A DNA stretch of 64,000 nucleotides, from contig NZ_JAKSYD010000112.1 of NCBI RefSeq assembly GCF_022829605.1, positions 124,001 through 188,000 on the forward strand, given 5' to 3'. A program made the translations under genes and the position numbers. Every line of letters begins with the position of its first letter. The stretch's first letter is position 1. The notes beneath the pieces were generated by a model that did no database searches, had not been told where the DNA came from, and saw nothing but the letters and a program-made list of their open reading frames with translations. Below are positions 49,352 through 58,659 of this stretch, one piece after another. Source of the DNA: Methylobacterium sp. E-065 (GTDB lineage: Bacteria; Pseudomonadota; Alphaproteobacteria; Rhizobiales; Beijerinckiaceae).

Positions 49352-50251
49352 CTACTTGCCCCGGCGCAGCCGCAGGTCGTCCTCACTCTCGCGGGACAGC
49401 CGCAGCAGGTTCTGACCGTAGCTGGTCTTGGTGAACATCTGGCCGCGAGCCACCAGCTGATCGCGGTTGATGAAGCCCTGCAGGTAGGCGATCTCCTCCA
49501 GGCAGGCCACCTGAAGGCCCTGGCGGTGCTGCAGGGTGCGCACGAACTCGCTCGCCTCCAGCAGGCTGTCGTGGGTGCCGGTGTCGAGCCACGCGTAGCC
49601 GCGCGACATCCGCTCCACGTGGAGTTCGCCGCGCTGGAGATAGGCTTCGTTGACGCTGGTGATCTCAAGCTCGCCGCGGGGCGAGGGCTTCACGTCGGCG
49701 GCGATGTCGAGAACCTGGTTGTCGTAGAAGTACAGCCCGGTCACCGCCCAGGTCGATTCCGGGTTCTGCGGCTTCTCGACGATCTTGGTCGGCCGGCCGG
49801 ACTTGTCGAGATTGACCACGCCGTAGGCCTGCGGGTTTTCGACGTGGTAGGCGAACACCGTCGCACCCTTCTTGCGTACGGCCGCGCGCTCGAGAAGCTC
49901 GCCCATTCCGGCGCCGAAAAACAGGTTGTCGCCGAGGATCAGGGCCACATCGTCGTCGCCGACGAAATCCCGCCCGATGATGAAGGCCTGGGCGAGACCT
50001 TCCGGCCGCGGCTGCAGCGCGTAGGAGAATTGCAGGCCGAACTGCTCCCCGGTGCCGAACAGGCGCTTGTAGTTGTCGAGGTGCTCCGGTGACGAGATGA
50101 TCAGGATCTCGCGGATGCCGGCCAGCATCAGCACCGAGACCGGATAGTAGATCATCGGCTTGTCGTAGACCGGCAGGAGCTGCTTGTTGATCGACAGCGT
50201 GGCCGGGTGCAGGCGCGTGCCGGATCCGCCGGCCAGGACGATGCCCTTCAT
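49352..50251 (-). CDS. rfbA: Glucose-1-phosphate thymidylyltransferase RfbA (RmlA)
   Basis: First enzyme of dTDP-L-rhamnose synthesis: glucose-1-phosphate plus dTTP gives dTDP-glucose. The 299 residues show the nucleotidyltransferase loop [32 protein letters not shown], the metal aspartate in [10 protein letters not shown] and [14 protein letters not shown]. It is the last gene of the rml group in transcription order and overlaps rfbD by 4 bases. Confidence 0.97.
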   Translation of the reverse strand: MKGIVLAGGSGTRLHPATLSINKQLLPVYDKPMIYYPVSVLMLAGIREILIISSPEHLDNYKRLFGTGEQFGLQFSYALQPRPEGLAQAFIIGRDFVGDDDVALILGDNLFFGAGMGELLERAAVRKKGATVFAYHVENPQAYGVVNLDKSGRPTKIVEKPQNPESTWAVTGLYFYDNQVLDIAADVKPSPRGELEITSVNEAYLQRGELHVERMSRGYAWLDTGTHDSLLEASEFVRTLQHRQGLQVACLEEIAYLQGFINRDQLVARGQMFTKTSYGQNLLRLSRESEDDLRLRRGK

Positions 50252-51153
50252 GGCTTGGATACTCCCTCTGAAACCGGCCTGATGAGCCGGTCCAGGATGT
50301 CGTCGAGCGCCGCCTGCCAGGGGCGAGGCTGAAGGCTGTACGCCTCGGTGAGGCTGGCCGTGGACAGGCGCGAATTGGCCGGGCGCCGGGCCGGGGTCAG
50401 ATAGGCGGAGGTCGGGATGCCCTTGACCGGGACCGAGCGGCCGCCGCGCCGGGCGTAGCCCGCCACGATCGCCTCCGCGAAGCCGCACCACGTCGTGTCG
50501 CCCGCGTTCACGCAATGGAAGGTGCCGGTGGGCGGGGCCTCGTCGGTCGCGAGCCGCTTCGCGATCGCCGCGAGCGCTGCCGCGAGATCGGCGGCCGAGG
50601 TCGGGCAGCCGTGCTGGTCGTCAACGACGGTCAGGGCGTCGCGCTCGGCCGCCAGACGCAGCATCGTCTTGACGAAGTTGCCCCGGTGCGGGCTCACCAC
50701 CCAGGCGGTCCGGACGATCGCGTGGCGGGGGTTGCCGGTGCGCACCGCCAGCTCGCCCGCGGCCTTGCTGGCCCCGTAGACGCTCTGCGGGTCGATCGGT
50801 TCGTCGGGCCGATAGGCGCCCTCCGGCTTGGTGCCGGCGAAGACGTAGTCGGTGGAGACGTGGACGAGCGGGATCTTTCTCGCGGCCGTCGCCGCCGCCA
50901 GAATCGCCGGGCCGAGTGCGTTGAGGCGCCAGGCCGCGACCACCTCGGACTCGGCCTTGTCGACCGCCGTGTAGGCGGCGGTGTTGATCACCGCCCGGTA
51001 GGCGCGATTATCGAGGACCGCTGCGACCGCATCTGCATCGGTGATGTCGAGCTCGGACCGGTCCGGCGCGTGGACCGTGACGCCGGCCTGCCCGGACAGG
51101 GCCCGCAACTCGGTCCCGACCTGACCCGCACCGCCGAGGACGAGGATGTCCAT
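50248..51153 (-). CDS. rfbD: dTDP-4-dehydrorhamnose reductase RfbD (RmlD)
   Basis: Last enzyme of dTDP-L-rhamnose synthesis. The 301-residue extended SDR protein has the nucleotide loop [33 protein letters not shown] and the catalytic YGASKAAGE (YxxxK). The ATG at 51153 shares a base with the rfbB stop (TGATG), a sign of coupled translation. Confidence 0.96.
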   Translation of the reverse strand: MDILVLGGAGQVGTELRALSGQAGVTVHAPDRSELDITDADAVAAVLDNRAYRAVINTAAYTAVDKAESEVVAAWRLNALGPAILAAATAARKIPLVHVSTDYVFAGTKPEGAYRPDEPIDPQSVYGASKAAGELAVRTGNPRHAIVRTAWVVSPHRGNFVKTMLRLAAERDALTVVDDQHGCPTSAADLAAALAAIAKRLATDEAPPTGTFHCVNAGDTTWCGFAEAIVAGYARRGGRSVPVKGIPTSAYLTPARRPANSRLSTASLTEAYSLQPRPWQAALDDILDRLIRPVSEGVSKP

Positions 51154-52202
51154 CAGGCGTTCAGCCCCAGGCGTTCGCCCTTGTAGCGGCCCTCGCGGAT
51201 CGGGCGCCACCAGCTCTCATTGTCGAGGTACCAAGCGACGGTCTCTTCCAGCGCCTGCTCGAACGTCTTCTGCGGCCGCCAGCCGAGTTCGGACTCGGCC
51301 TTGGTGCAATCGATGGCGTAGCGCCGGTCATGGCCCGGCCGGTCGGCCACGAAGCTGATCAGTTGCTCGTGCGGCGCGCTCTGGGGGCGCAGCCGGTCGA
51401 AGGCGGCGCACAGGCCCTTTACCACCGCGAGGTTGTTGCGCACCGCCCGACCGCCGAGCAGGTAGGTCTCGCCGATACGGCCGCGCTCCAGCACGGCGAC
51501 GAGTCCCTTGGCGTGGTCTTCCACGTGGATCCAGTCGCGCTCGTTCTGGCCGTCGCCGTAGACCGGAAGCTTCTTCCCCTCCAGGGCGTTGAGGATCATC
51601 AGCGGGATCAGTTTTTCCGGAAAGTGGCGCGGCCCGTAATTGTTCGAGCAGTTCGTCACCAGCACCGGCAGGCCGTAGGTCGCATGCCACGCCCGGGCGA
51701 GGTGGTCGGAGGCCGCCTTCGAGGCCGAGTAGGGCGAGCGCGGATCGTAGCGGCTCTCCTCCGTGAAGAAGCCGCCCGGCGGCAGCGAGCCGTAGACCTC
51801 GTCGGTGGAGACGTGGAGGAACCGGAAGCCTGCCTTGTCGGCCTCCGGCAGGGATTCGTAGTACCCGCGGGCGCCGTCCAGCATGGTCTGCGTGCCGATG
51901 ACGTTGGTGCGCACGAAGGCGCCCGGATCGGTGATCGAGCGGTCGACATGGCTCTCGGCGGCCAGATGCATCACCGCCTGCGGCTTGAACGCGGCAAACG
52001 CCTTCTGCACGGCGGCGTGATCGCAGATATCCGCCTCGACGAGGCGGTGGCGCGGGTTGTCGGCGAGCGGGGACAGGGAGATCGGATTGGCCGCATAGGT
52101 CATCGCGTCGAGGGTGCAGACCTCGTGGCCAAGATCGTTGACGAGGTGCAGCACCAGCGCCGAGCCGATGAAGCCGCAGCCTCCGGTCACCAGGATGCGC
52201 AT
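51153..52202 (-). CDS. rfbB: dTDP-glucose 4,6-dehydratase RfbB (RmlB)
   Basis: Second enzyme of the pathway. The 349-residue extended SDR protein has the NAD loop VTGGCGFIGSALV, HLAAESHVDRSITDPGAFV, the catalytic STDEVYGSL and YSASKAASDHL (YxxxK). The ATG at 52202 begins the family N-terminus. It lies 93 bases after rfbC; that gap holds an 8-bp hairpin at 52258-52282. Confidence 0.97.
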   Translation of the reverse strand: MRILVTGGCGFIGSALVLHLVNDLGHEVCTLDAMTYAANPISLSPLADNPRHRLVEADICDHAAVQKAFAAFKPQAVMHLAAESHVDRSITDPGAFVRTNVIGTQTMLDGARGYYESLPEADKAGFRFLHVSTDEVYGSLPPGGFFTEESRYDPRSPYSASKAASDHLARAWHATYGLPVLVTNCSNNYGPRHFPEKLIPLMILNALEGKKLPVYGDGQNERDWIHVEDHAKGLVAVLERGRIGETYLLGGRAVRNNLAVVKGLCAAFDRLRPQSAPHEQLISFVADRPGHDRRYAIDCTKAESELGWRPQKTFEQALEETVAWYLDNESWWRPIREGRYKGERLGLNA

Positions 52203-52257
52203 GGTCGAGTACCTCTTCGGAAAGTCGGAAACGAGTTGGCCGGGCCTCACAAGACGG

Positions 52258-52282
52258 TCGGCCGTGACGGAATTACGGCCGA
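52258..52282 (-). other. Hairpin between rfbC and rfbB
   Basis: TCGGCCGT (52258-52265) and ACGGCCGA (52275-52282) form an 8-bp stem with a nine-base loop, without a T-run. It may be an attenuating or processing structure inside the rml message. Confidence 0.4.
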
Positions 52283-52295
52283 TAGGCCGCGGCGC

Positions 52296-52847
52296 TCAGA
52301 AGACGGGACCGAGATCGCCGAGTCTCGGGGCACGGCGATCCTTGTCCGACAGGATGGCGGCCTCGCCCGAGACCGGCCACGGAATGCCGATCTCCGGATC
52401 GTTCCAGGCGAGCGCCCGATCATGCTCGGGGCTGTAGTACGCGTCCACCTTGTAGGCGACCATCACGTCGGGCGTGAGCGTGCAGAAGCCATGGGCGAAG
52501 CCGTGCGGGATGAAGAGCTGCGTACCCGTTTCGGCATCGAGCGTCACGGCCACGTACTTGCCGTAGGTCGGCGAGCCGCTGCGAATGTCGACCGCCACGT
52601 CGAGGATGGCGCCCTGCAGGACCCGGATGAGCTTGGCCTGCGCCTGGGGGGCGATCTGGAAGTGCAGGCCGCGGATCGTGCCCTGCGGCGCCGAGAAGGA
52701 CTGGTTGTCCTGAAGGAAGGTGTTGGTGATGCCGGCCCGTCCCATGGCGTCGACGCGGAACGTCTCGGAGAACCAGCCGCGCGCATCGCCGAGGCGCTTC
52801 GGCACGATGCGCTTCACCTCAGGAATTTCGGTTTCGATGAGGTCCAT
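52296..52847 (-). CDS. rfbC: dTDP-4-dehydrorhamnose 3,5-epimerase RfbC (RmlC)
   Basis: Third enzyme of the pathway, 183 residues, a cupin. Conserved stretches are RGLHFQIAPQAQAKL (catalytic histidine), DIRSGSPTYGKYVAV, FIPHGFAHGFCTL and VDAYYSPEHDRALAWNDPEI. The ATG at 52847 gives the normal N-terminus (MDLIETEIPEVKRI). It is the first gene of the rml group and divergent from the unknown gene at 53023, with 175 bases between. Confidence 0.96.
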   Translation of the reverse strand: MDLIETEIPEVKRIVPKRLGDARGWFSETFRVDAMGRAGITNTFLQDNQSFSAPQGTIRGLHFQIAPQAQAKLIRVLQGAILDVAVDIRSGSPTYGKYVAVTLDAETGTQLFIPHGFAHGFCTLTPDVMVAYKVDAYYSPEHDRALAWNDPEIGIPWPVSGEAAILSDKDRRAPRLGDLGPVF

Positions 52848-53022
52848 TCCAGCGCCCTTCCCGCGGGTCCCGTGGCGCGGCGCGGCGACTGCCGGGGCGC
52901 CTGCCTGTTTCGAACCGGGCGTCCGCCTCGCCGAACCCAACCTCGGTGATCGCGTTGCGACTTCCGGTCATTCGCCATCCGTGTCAAGGCGTGCGCCTGC
53001 GGTGCGGAATGCGTGGGACCCG

Positions 53023-53937
53023 ATGACAGGTCAGGCGGAGCGGTCCGTAGAGACGCTGCTGCGCACCCAGATTGTCGATCCGGATTGCGCCTGGAGTCTC
53101 GGGAGCTACGGCGCCGTCACGGCTATCCGCCGGAATCCCGATGAGCCAGCGCGCCCCCTCGACGACGGGCGGATTGGGCTGACGACGGATCGTGGTGCGA
53201 TCGCCCTCGCGGTATCTTCAGCCCTGCGGCCGTTCGCCTACGAGACCGGTTTCACCGGCGGCTGGAGCCAAACGGTCGCGCTCTGCCTGCCGGCCGCGGC
53301 CTGCGCGATGGGTCGGCGCGCGGTGCTGACCGAACTCGGCCCGGATGCCGCGGCGGTCCGGCCGCAGGACCGCGACGGCATCCTGTTCGATCTCGGCCTC
53401 GGCCTGGAAGCGGTCGATGCCTGCGTGCGCGTAACCGATCCGGCCCTGACCGCGCGCCTGCGGGCCATGACTGGCCGACCGCTGTTCGAGGCCGGCAATC
53501 CCGCCGTTCTCGCGCTCAAGGTGTCGAGTCCGCATCGCGTGTTCGTCGCTCGCCTGGGGCGGATCGAGATCTACACGGCCATTCCGGCTCCGTACGGCAT
53601 CGGCGATCCGGGGCCGCACAGCCACATCCTGCCGAAGCTCCTTCTGATGCGGCGGACGCATGCGGCCACCGCGCCGATCCCGCATGGCTGGGTGCCCGTC
53701 GCGGCCTTGCACCCAGCCCATCCGGGCAAGGATGCGTCCGGCCTGTCGATCCCGTTCGATGCGGGGCGCCATGCTGCGTTCGAACGCCTGCTCGATGCAT
53801 GGGGCGACCCCGTCCTCGTTGCCCTGCGGCGCGCCGTCCTGTCCGGCGAAGTCCCAGATCCGGTTCTGGCGGATGGGCGGTTCGCCCGCTTGGCCATCCG
53901 GGCTGCACGGGCGCAACGGGCGGCCATGGATGCGTGA
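53023..53937 (+). CDS. Uncharacterised soluble protein
   Basis: 304 residues from an ATG at 53023; the frame is open further upstream but there it overlaps rfbC. The protein has no signal peptide or membrane helix. Notable stretches are GYGAVTAIRRNPDEPARPL-like start (LGSYGAVTAIRRNPDE), RDGILFDLGLGLEAVDACVR and GDPGPHSHILPKLLLMRRTH. I do not recognise the family. Even composition and full-length codon character argue for a real gene. It converges on queE with 27 bases between stops. Confidence 0.7.
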   Translation: MTGQAERSVETLLRTQIVDPDCAWSLGSYGAVTAIRRNPDEPARPLDDGRIGLTTDRGAIALAVSSALRPFAYETGFTGGWSQTVALCLPAAACAMGRRAVLTELGPDAAAVRPQDRDGILFDLGLGLEAVDACVRVTDPALTARLRAMTGRPLFEAGNPAVLALKVSSPHRVFVARLGRIEIYTAIPAPYGIGDPGPHSHILPKLLLMRRTHAATAPIPHGWVPVAALHPAHPGKDASGLSIPFDAGRHAAFERLLDAWGDPVLVALRRAVLSGEVPDPVLADGRFARLAIRAARAQRAAMDA

Positions 53938-53964
53938 GCGCTGGATCGCCGGCTCCGAGCGATC

Positions 53965-54597
53965 CTACGGAATCCCGATCATCTTGTGGGTTTGGAGCGA
54001 CAGCCGCCAGCGGGCGTCGCGCCGGCAATAGGCGATCGCGGCTTCCGTGCTGGCCACGCGGCCTGGTCCATCGAGGGGCTGAAGGAAGCGGTGGCGGAAG
54101 TCGAGGCCAACGTAGTCGGCCGGGTCGGCATCCGCCTGGGGATAGACCAGCTTCAATTCGTGGCCCGTGGTCTGCGCGAGCGGGTTGCGCCCCTTCGGAC
54201 TGACGCAGATCCAGTCGATGCCCGGGGGGGCCGCAAGCGTGCCGTTGGTCTCGATCGCGATCTCGAAGTAACGCGCGTGCACGGCCGCGATCAGAGGCGC
54301 GTCGAGCTGAAGCAGAGGCTCGCCGCCCGTGAACACCACGTACCGGTTCTCTGGACCTCCGGCCCAGGTCGCCGCGATGGCGGAGGCCAGCGTCTCCGCG
54401 TCGGCGAACCGACCGCCCCCCTCCCCGTCGAAACCGACAAAATCGGTATCGCAGAATCGGCAGGCTGCGGCGGCGCGGTCGGCTTCGCGCCCTGACCAGA
54501 GATTGCACCCGGTGAAACGGCAGAACACGGCCGCGCGCCCCGCCTGGGCGCCCTCCCCCTGAAGGGTGTGGAAAAGTTCCTTGACCGCGTAACTCAC
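53965..54597 (-). CDS. queE: 7-carboxy-7-deazaguanine synthase QueE
   Basis: Radical SAM enzyme of queuosine (7-deazaguanine) synthesis that contracts 6-carboxytetrahydropterin to carboxydeazaguanine. The 210 residues bind the iron-sulfur cluster through C31, C46 and C49, that is C-x14-C-x2-C, the spacing described for one QueE clade. Other motifs: FHTLQGEGAQAGRAAVFCR, FTGGEPLLQLD and ETNGT. The start is a GTG at 54597. No queC or queD is adjacent. Confidence 0.92.
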   Translation of the reverse strand: MSYAVKELFHTLQGEGAQAGRAAVFCRFTGCNLWSGREADRAAAACRFCDTDFVGFDGEGGGRFADAETLASAIAATWAGGPENRYVVFTGGEPLLQLDAPLIAAVHARYFEIAIETNGTLAAPPGIDWICVSPKGRNPLAQTTGHELKLVYPQADADPADYVGLDFRHRFLQPLDGPGRVASTEAAIAYCRRDARWRLSLQTHKMIGIP

Positions 54598-54867
54598 TGT
54601 CGTCCCAGCCGTCGTGCCGCGCGATGGCCCGCGCGGCGTGTCGGTGGCAGATAGGCGCTGTGCGTAGCGGAGACCACAGACAACCACGCCGCGCAGGGCC
54701 GCGCTCCACTCTCGCCTTGCTCTTGCCACGGTGGGCACGTTGATGCCGTAACGCAGCGCAGCGACTGAATCTGGTCGCTCGGGTTGTGCCCTTTACCCGG
54801 CCCGTCGGCCGGACCTGCGGTGCCGCGCGGTACCGATCCTGGCGATCCTCTGACGAGTCGGACACAC

Positions 54868-56364
54868 ATGTCCTCTTCCCTCCTCCGGCGCCTTTCCGTC
54901 GGGTTCGCGGCGCTGACGGGTCTCCTCGGGGCGAGCGTCGCCGGGATCCGGGCCGCGGAGGCGGTTACGGTGCCGATCCTCGTGGCGGACGTGGACTCCG
55001 GGAAGGTGATCTACGCGCAGGCGCCGACCGATCCCTGGTACCCGGCCTCGATCACGAAACTGATGACCACCTACGTCGCGCTCGACCTCGTGCGCCAGGG
55101 CAAGGTCTCGCTCGATTCGATGATCACCATCTCGGCCGCCGCGGCCGCCGAGCCGCCCTCGAAGATGGGCTTCAAGCCGGGGACGCAGCTCACCCTCGAC
55201 AACGCCCTCAAGATCATCATGGTCAAGTCGGCCAACGACATCGCCTTCGCGATCGGCGAGAATCTCGGCGGTTCGGTCGACAACTTCGCTGCGCTGATGA
55301 ACGAGACCGCCCAGCGGATCGGCATGCGCGACAGCCACTGGTACAACCCCAACGGCCTGCCCGATCCGCGCCAGTGGACCTCGGCCCGCGACATGGCGGT
55401 GCTGGCCCGTGCGCTGATCCGCGACTTCCCGGATTCCCACGACCTGTTCTCGATCTCGGCGATCCAGTTCGGCCGCGCCGTCATGGCGAACCACAACGGT
55501 CTGCTGGGGCGCTATCCTGGCACGGACGGGATGAAGACCGGCTTCATCTGCTCGGGCGGCTTCAACGTGGTGGCCACCGCCACACGTAATGGCCGCCGGA
55601 TCGTCACCATCGTGATGGGCCAGCCGACGCCGCGCGAGCGCGACGTGAAGGCCGCCGACCTGTTCGACTACGCCTTCAGCCAGAGCGCCGGCTGGACGAG
55701 CCCGACGCTCGACGCGCTGCCGGCCTCCGCCCTGCCCCAGCCGCCGGACATGCGGCCGTTCGTGTGCGGCGGCAAGAAGGCTCCGGCGATCGAGGATGGC
55801 CCCGGAGCCATCAGCGCCCCCGGTTCTGCGGCGCAGCTGATCGGTGGCGCCGCAGCCAACTCGCCGGCCCTGGCGATGGCAGCCTTCTCGAACCCGGCCC
55901 TGCGCGCCCGCACCCTGCCGCCGCGGGCGCCGCTGGAGCCGATTGCCGTCTGGATCGGCCGTAACCCGGCCGAGGGCCAGCAGATCCTCGACGCGCAGGA
56001 AGCCGAGCAGAAAGCCTCGGTCGCCAACAGTCGCGCCGCCAAGCTCGAAGCCGCCAAGGCCAAGCGCATCGCGGCGATCGAGGCCGCCAAGGAGGCGCGT
56101 GCGGCACGGGCAGAACGCGCGAACGCTGCCAAGGAAGCCTCCAAGGAAGCCGCTAAATCCGCTCCCAAGCCCGCGCCGAAGGTCGCCGCCAAGCCGGCCC
56201 ACGCGCTCCCCCGTTCGGTCAGCGCCTACACCGCCGCGACAGCACCGTCGATGCCGGAGGCCAAGCCGGGCAAAGGGCTAGCCAAGCCGGCCGCGAAGAC
56301 CGCCGCGCACAAGCCGGCCCCTGCCAAGAAACCGGCCAACAAGAAGGCGTCCGCGGACGAGTAA
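54868..56364 (+). CDS. D-alanyl-D-alanine carboxypeptidase (S11 family) with long tail
   Basis: Periplasmic low-mass penicillin-binding protein that removes the terminal D-Ala of peptidoglycan stems. The 498 residues have a signal peptide (about 1-31), then catalytic S61-x-x-K64 (SITKLM), S121-A-N123 and K223-T-G225 (GMKTGFICSGG). The enzymatic part ends near residue 300. The rest is a low-complexity tail, rich in Ala and Lys from about 400 to 498 (EAAKAKRIAAIEAAKEARAA), ending KKASADE. The tail could bind the wall or membrane electrostatically. It is divergent from queE over 270 bases with no clear promoter. Confidence 0.93.
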   Translation: MSSSLLRRLSVGFAALTGLLGASVAGIRAAEAVTVPILVADVDSGKVIYAQAPTDPWYPASITKLMTTYVALDLVRQGKVSLDSMITISAAAAAEPPSKMGFKPGTQLTLDNALKIIMVKSANDIAFAIGENLGGSVDNFAALMNETAQRIGMRDSHWYNPNGLPDPRQWTSARDMAVLARALIRDFPDSHDLFSISAIQFGRAVMANHNGLLGRYPGTDGMKTGFICSGGFNVVATATRNGRRIVTIVMGQPTPRERDVKAADLFDYAFSQSAGWTSPTLDALPASALPQPPDMRPFVCGGKKAPAIEDGPGAISAPGSAAQLIGGAAANSPALAMAAFSNPALRARTLPPRAPLEPIAVWIGRNPAEGQQILDAQEAEQKASVANSRAAKLEAAKAKRIAAIEAAKEARAARAERANAAKEASKEAAKSAPKPAPKVAAKPAHALPRSVSAYTAATAPSMPEAKPGKGLAKPAAKTAAHKPAPAKKPANKKASADE

Positions 56365-56426
56365 GCGCTCCCGGGGAACGGCTTGGCGCGTTGCCGTAGG
56401 CCTCGGGGACCCTTACCTCGACGGGT

Positions 56427-57521
56427 ATGTCGATCAGCCCCGCGCCCGCCCCCGATCCGAGACGCCCCGAGCCGATCCCGCTTACGGTGCTCACGGGATT
56501 TCTGGGATCCGGCAAGACCACGCTGCTGAACCGGCTCCTGCGCGATCCGGCGCTCGCCGACACGGTGGTGATCGTCAACGAGTTCGGCGAAATCGGTCTC
56601 GATCACCTGCTGATCGAGACGGTCGACGAGGACATGATCCTGTTGGGCGCCGGCTGCCTGTGCTGCACGGTGCGGGGCGACCTGATCGCGACCCTCGAAG
56701 ACCTCTTGCGCAAGCGCGACAACGGGCGGATCGGGGCCTTCCGGCGCGTGGTGATCGAGACCACCGGTCTCGCCGATCCCGCGCCGATCCTGCACGCGTT
56801 GATCTATCACCCCTATCTGGTGCTCCGGTTCCGCCTCCAGGCCGTGCTGACGGTGGTGGATGCGTTGACGGGGGCCGTCACCCTCGACGCGCATCCCGAG
56901 GCGGTCCGGCAGGCGGCGATCGCCGATCGGATCGTTCTCACCAAGACCGATCTCGCGAGCGATACCAGCGCGATCCGGGCGCGGCTTGCCGCCCTCAATC
57001 CCGTAGCGCCGATCCTCGCACCCGATGCACCGGCCGAGACGCTGCTCGGTGGCCTGTTCGGCCTCGACGGCAAAGGCGCCGATGTGCGCGCGTGGCTGGG
57101 CGATGAGGGGCTCGCGCGCATGGCTCAGGCTGAGGCGGACGTGAACCGGCACGACGCGTCGATCCAGGCTGTCTGCCTGACCAGCGCGGCGCCTGTGCCG
57201 CGCGCCGCCTTCGAGATGTTCATGGACCTGCTCCGGTCCGGCCATGGGGCGAAGCTGTTGCGGCTCAAAGGGATCGTGGCCCTCGCAGAGGATCCCGAAC
57301 GGCCCCTGGTGGTGCATGGCGTCCAGCACGTCTTCCACGCGCCGATGACTTTGCCGAGCTGGCCGGATCCCGATCATACCTCCCGTCTGGTCCTGATCCT
57401 GAAGGATCTCGATCCGGCCTTCGTCCAACGGCTCTGGGACGCCTTCCTGGGCCGCCCACGCATCGATGCGCCGGACGCCGCCGCCCTCACCGACAATCCC
57501 CTCGCGATCCCGGGGCCCTGA
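56427..57521 (+). CDS. CobW-family G3E GTPase (COG0523)
   Basis: 364-residue cytosolic GTPase that serves as a metallochaperone in characterised relatives. Walker A GFLGSGKTT is at 24-32, the CxCC metal motif at C77-L-C79-C80, and other motifs include VIVNEFGEIGLD, ETTGLADPAPI and LTKTDLAS (NKxD-like guanine site). The C-terminal CobW_C domain is present (LRLKGIVALAEDPERPLVVH; LVLILKDLDPAFVQRLWDAF). The metal and client are unknown. It starts 62 bases after the carboxypeptidase gene. Confidence 0.9.
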   Translation: MSISPAPAPDPRRPEPIPLTVLTGFLGSGKTTLLNRLLRDPALADTVVIVNEFGEIGLDHLLIETVDEDMILLGAGCLCCTVRGDLIATLEDLLRKRDNGRIGAFRRVVIETTGLADPAPILHALIYHPYLVLRFRLQAVLTVVDALTGAVTLDAHPEAVRQAAIADRIVLTKTDLASDTSAIRARLAALNPVAPILAPDAPAETLLGGLFGLDGKGADVRAWLGDEGLARMAQAEADVNRHDASIQAVCLTSAAPVPRAAFEMFMDLLRSGHGAKLLRLKGIVALAEDPERPLVVHGVQHVFHAPMTLPSWPDPDHTSRLVLILKDLDPAFVQRLWDAFLGRPRIDAPDAAALTDNPLAIPGP

Positions 57522-57587
57522 CGCTTCGCAAGCGCGGCATCGGCCTTGAAACGCTCGACCCAGATGGCGCTTCAGCGGCGCCGATGC

Positions 57588-57604
57588 GTCCCAAAATGGG
57601 ACGA
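57588..57604. promoter_or_regulatory. Perfect 17-base palindrome, possible operator
   Basis: CGTCCCAAAATGGGACG has 7-base arms around AAA. It lies 23 bases before the ATG of the unknown gene at 57628 and 66 bases after the CobW-family stop. It could be an operator or an RNA hairpin over the ribosome site. Confidence 0.4.
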
Positions 57605-57627
57605 AGCGTCGAGAGGCAGGACACGCG

Positions 57628-58494
57628 ATGGCGCCACGCTTCACCGTGATACAGGGCGGCCAGTCCGGCGCACCCGGATGCGCGGCGGCATTCGCCGCGG
57701 GGCCGGAACTGGACCGGACCGCCGCGTGGCGGGTCGATCTTCGTCGGCCCGGCGGCGTGGATGCGGCTTCCGTTGCGGCCTGGCGGGCGATGCTCGTCCG
57801 GAACGCCGTGACCGACCCGCTGCGCGATCCCGACCATCTGCTCCCCCTCGCCCAGCATCGGGCCGCCGGAAGCCGGGTGGCGATCGCCCTGGTCTGGGAC
57901 CGCGATGCGGAGACCGGGCGGGAGGCGCTGCAGGGCGTCATGCCGTTGGCGATGCCACATCCGATCTGGGGTGGACGGGCGCGTCCCTGGCAGCCGGCTG
58001 AGGCTCAGATCACCGCCCTGGTCGGGCAGGCCGCTGCCGAAGCCGTCGACCGGGCGCTGCGGGACCGGCTCGGAGCCCTGCGCCGTCCGATCCGGCTTGC
58101 CGGAGCATTGGAGCCCGCTCGTGAGACGCCGCGGTTTCGTCCCGTGCTGGCGTCGGCCCGGTCAGCCCGGTCGCGATCGATCCCAACGCCGAGCCTCATC
58201 GGGATTCGTCCCGCCGGATGGGAGGCGCCCACCTCCGAGATCCGTACGGTGACCGAGCCGCAGGCCGTGCGCGACGCGGTGGAGACCTTCCTCGCGCTCG
58301 ATGCGCGCACCGCGCGGCATCCGATCATCGCCGATCCGGCGGAGGCATCGCTGGTTCGTGTGGTAAGCCGCCTGTTCGGGCGCCGTGGCGCGCTGCGGGT
58401 GGAATTCCTGCGCCGGGCCGGCGAAATCGTCGCCGGCACCCTCCATCTCGGTGCGGGTCCGGCCTCGATCCCATGGCGGCGGGCGCGGGCTTAG
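57628..58494 (+). CDS. Uncharacterised protein, possibly GNAT-related
   Basis: 288 residues with no signal peptide or membrane helix. It starts MAPRFTVIQGGQSGAP. The segment VAAWRAMLVRNAVTDPLRDP and the following AIALVWDRDAETG loosely resemble the N-terminal half of BioF2/CelD-type acyltransferases such as the one at 44432-45571, but the catalytic half is not evident. The C-terminal part (VRDAVETFLALDARTARHP; LRVEFLRRAGEIVAGTLHL) could be a shortened GNAT fold. The family is not assigned. Confidence 0.6.
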   Translation: MAPRFTVIQGGQSGAPGCAAAFAAGPELDRTAAWRVDLRRPGGVDAASVAAWRAMLVRNAVTDPLRDPDHLLPLAQHRAAGSRVAIALVWDRDAETGREALQGVMPLAMPHPIWGGRARPWQPAEAQITALVGQAAAEAVDRALRDRLGALRRPIRLAGALEPARETPRFRPVLASARSARSRSIPTPSLIGIRPAGWEAPTSEIRTVTEPQAVRDAVETFLALDARTARHPIIADPAEASLVRVVSRLFGRRGALRVEFLRRAGEIVAGTLHLGAGPASIPWRRARA

Positions 58495-58659
58495 TGCCGT
58501 GCCCGACCGCGTTGCGATCGCGCGCGGCTCTAAGTCGTTGTTGTGACGCGCTCTCTTGCGCCGAACCGGTGTCCACTTCGGCGGAGAGCGCTCTGAACGG
58601 TCAATCAGCCGCGCAGGCTGGCCCTGTCCGGGCCGCAGCCGGGACGCTAGCTGCCCGGC

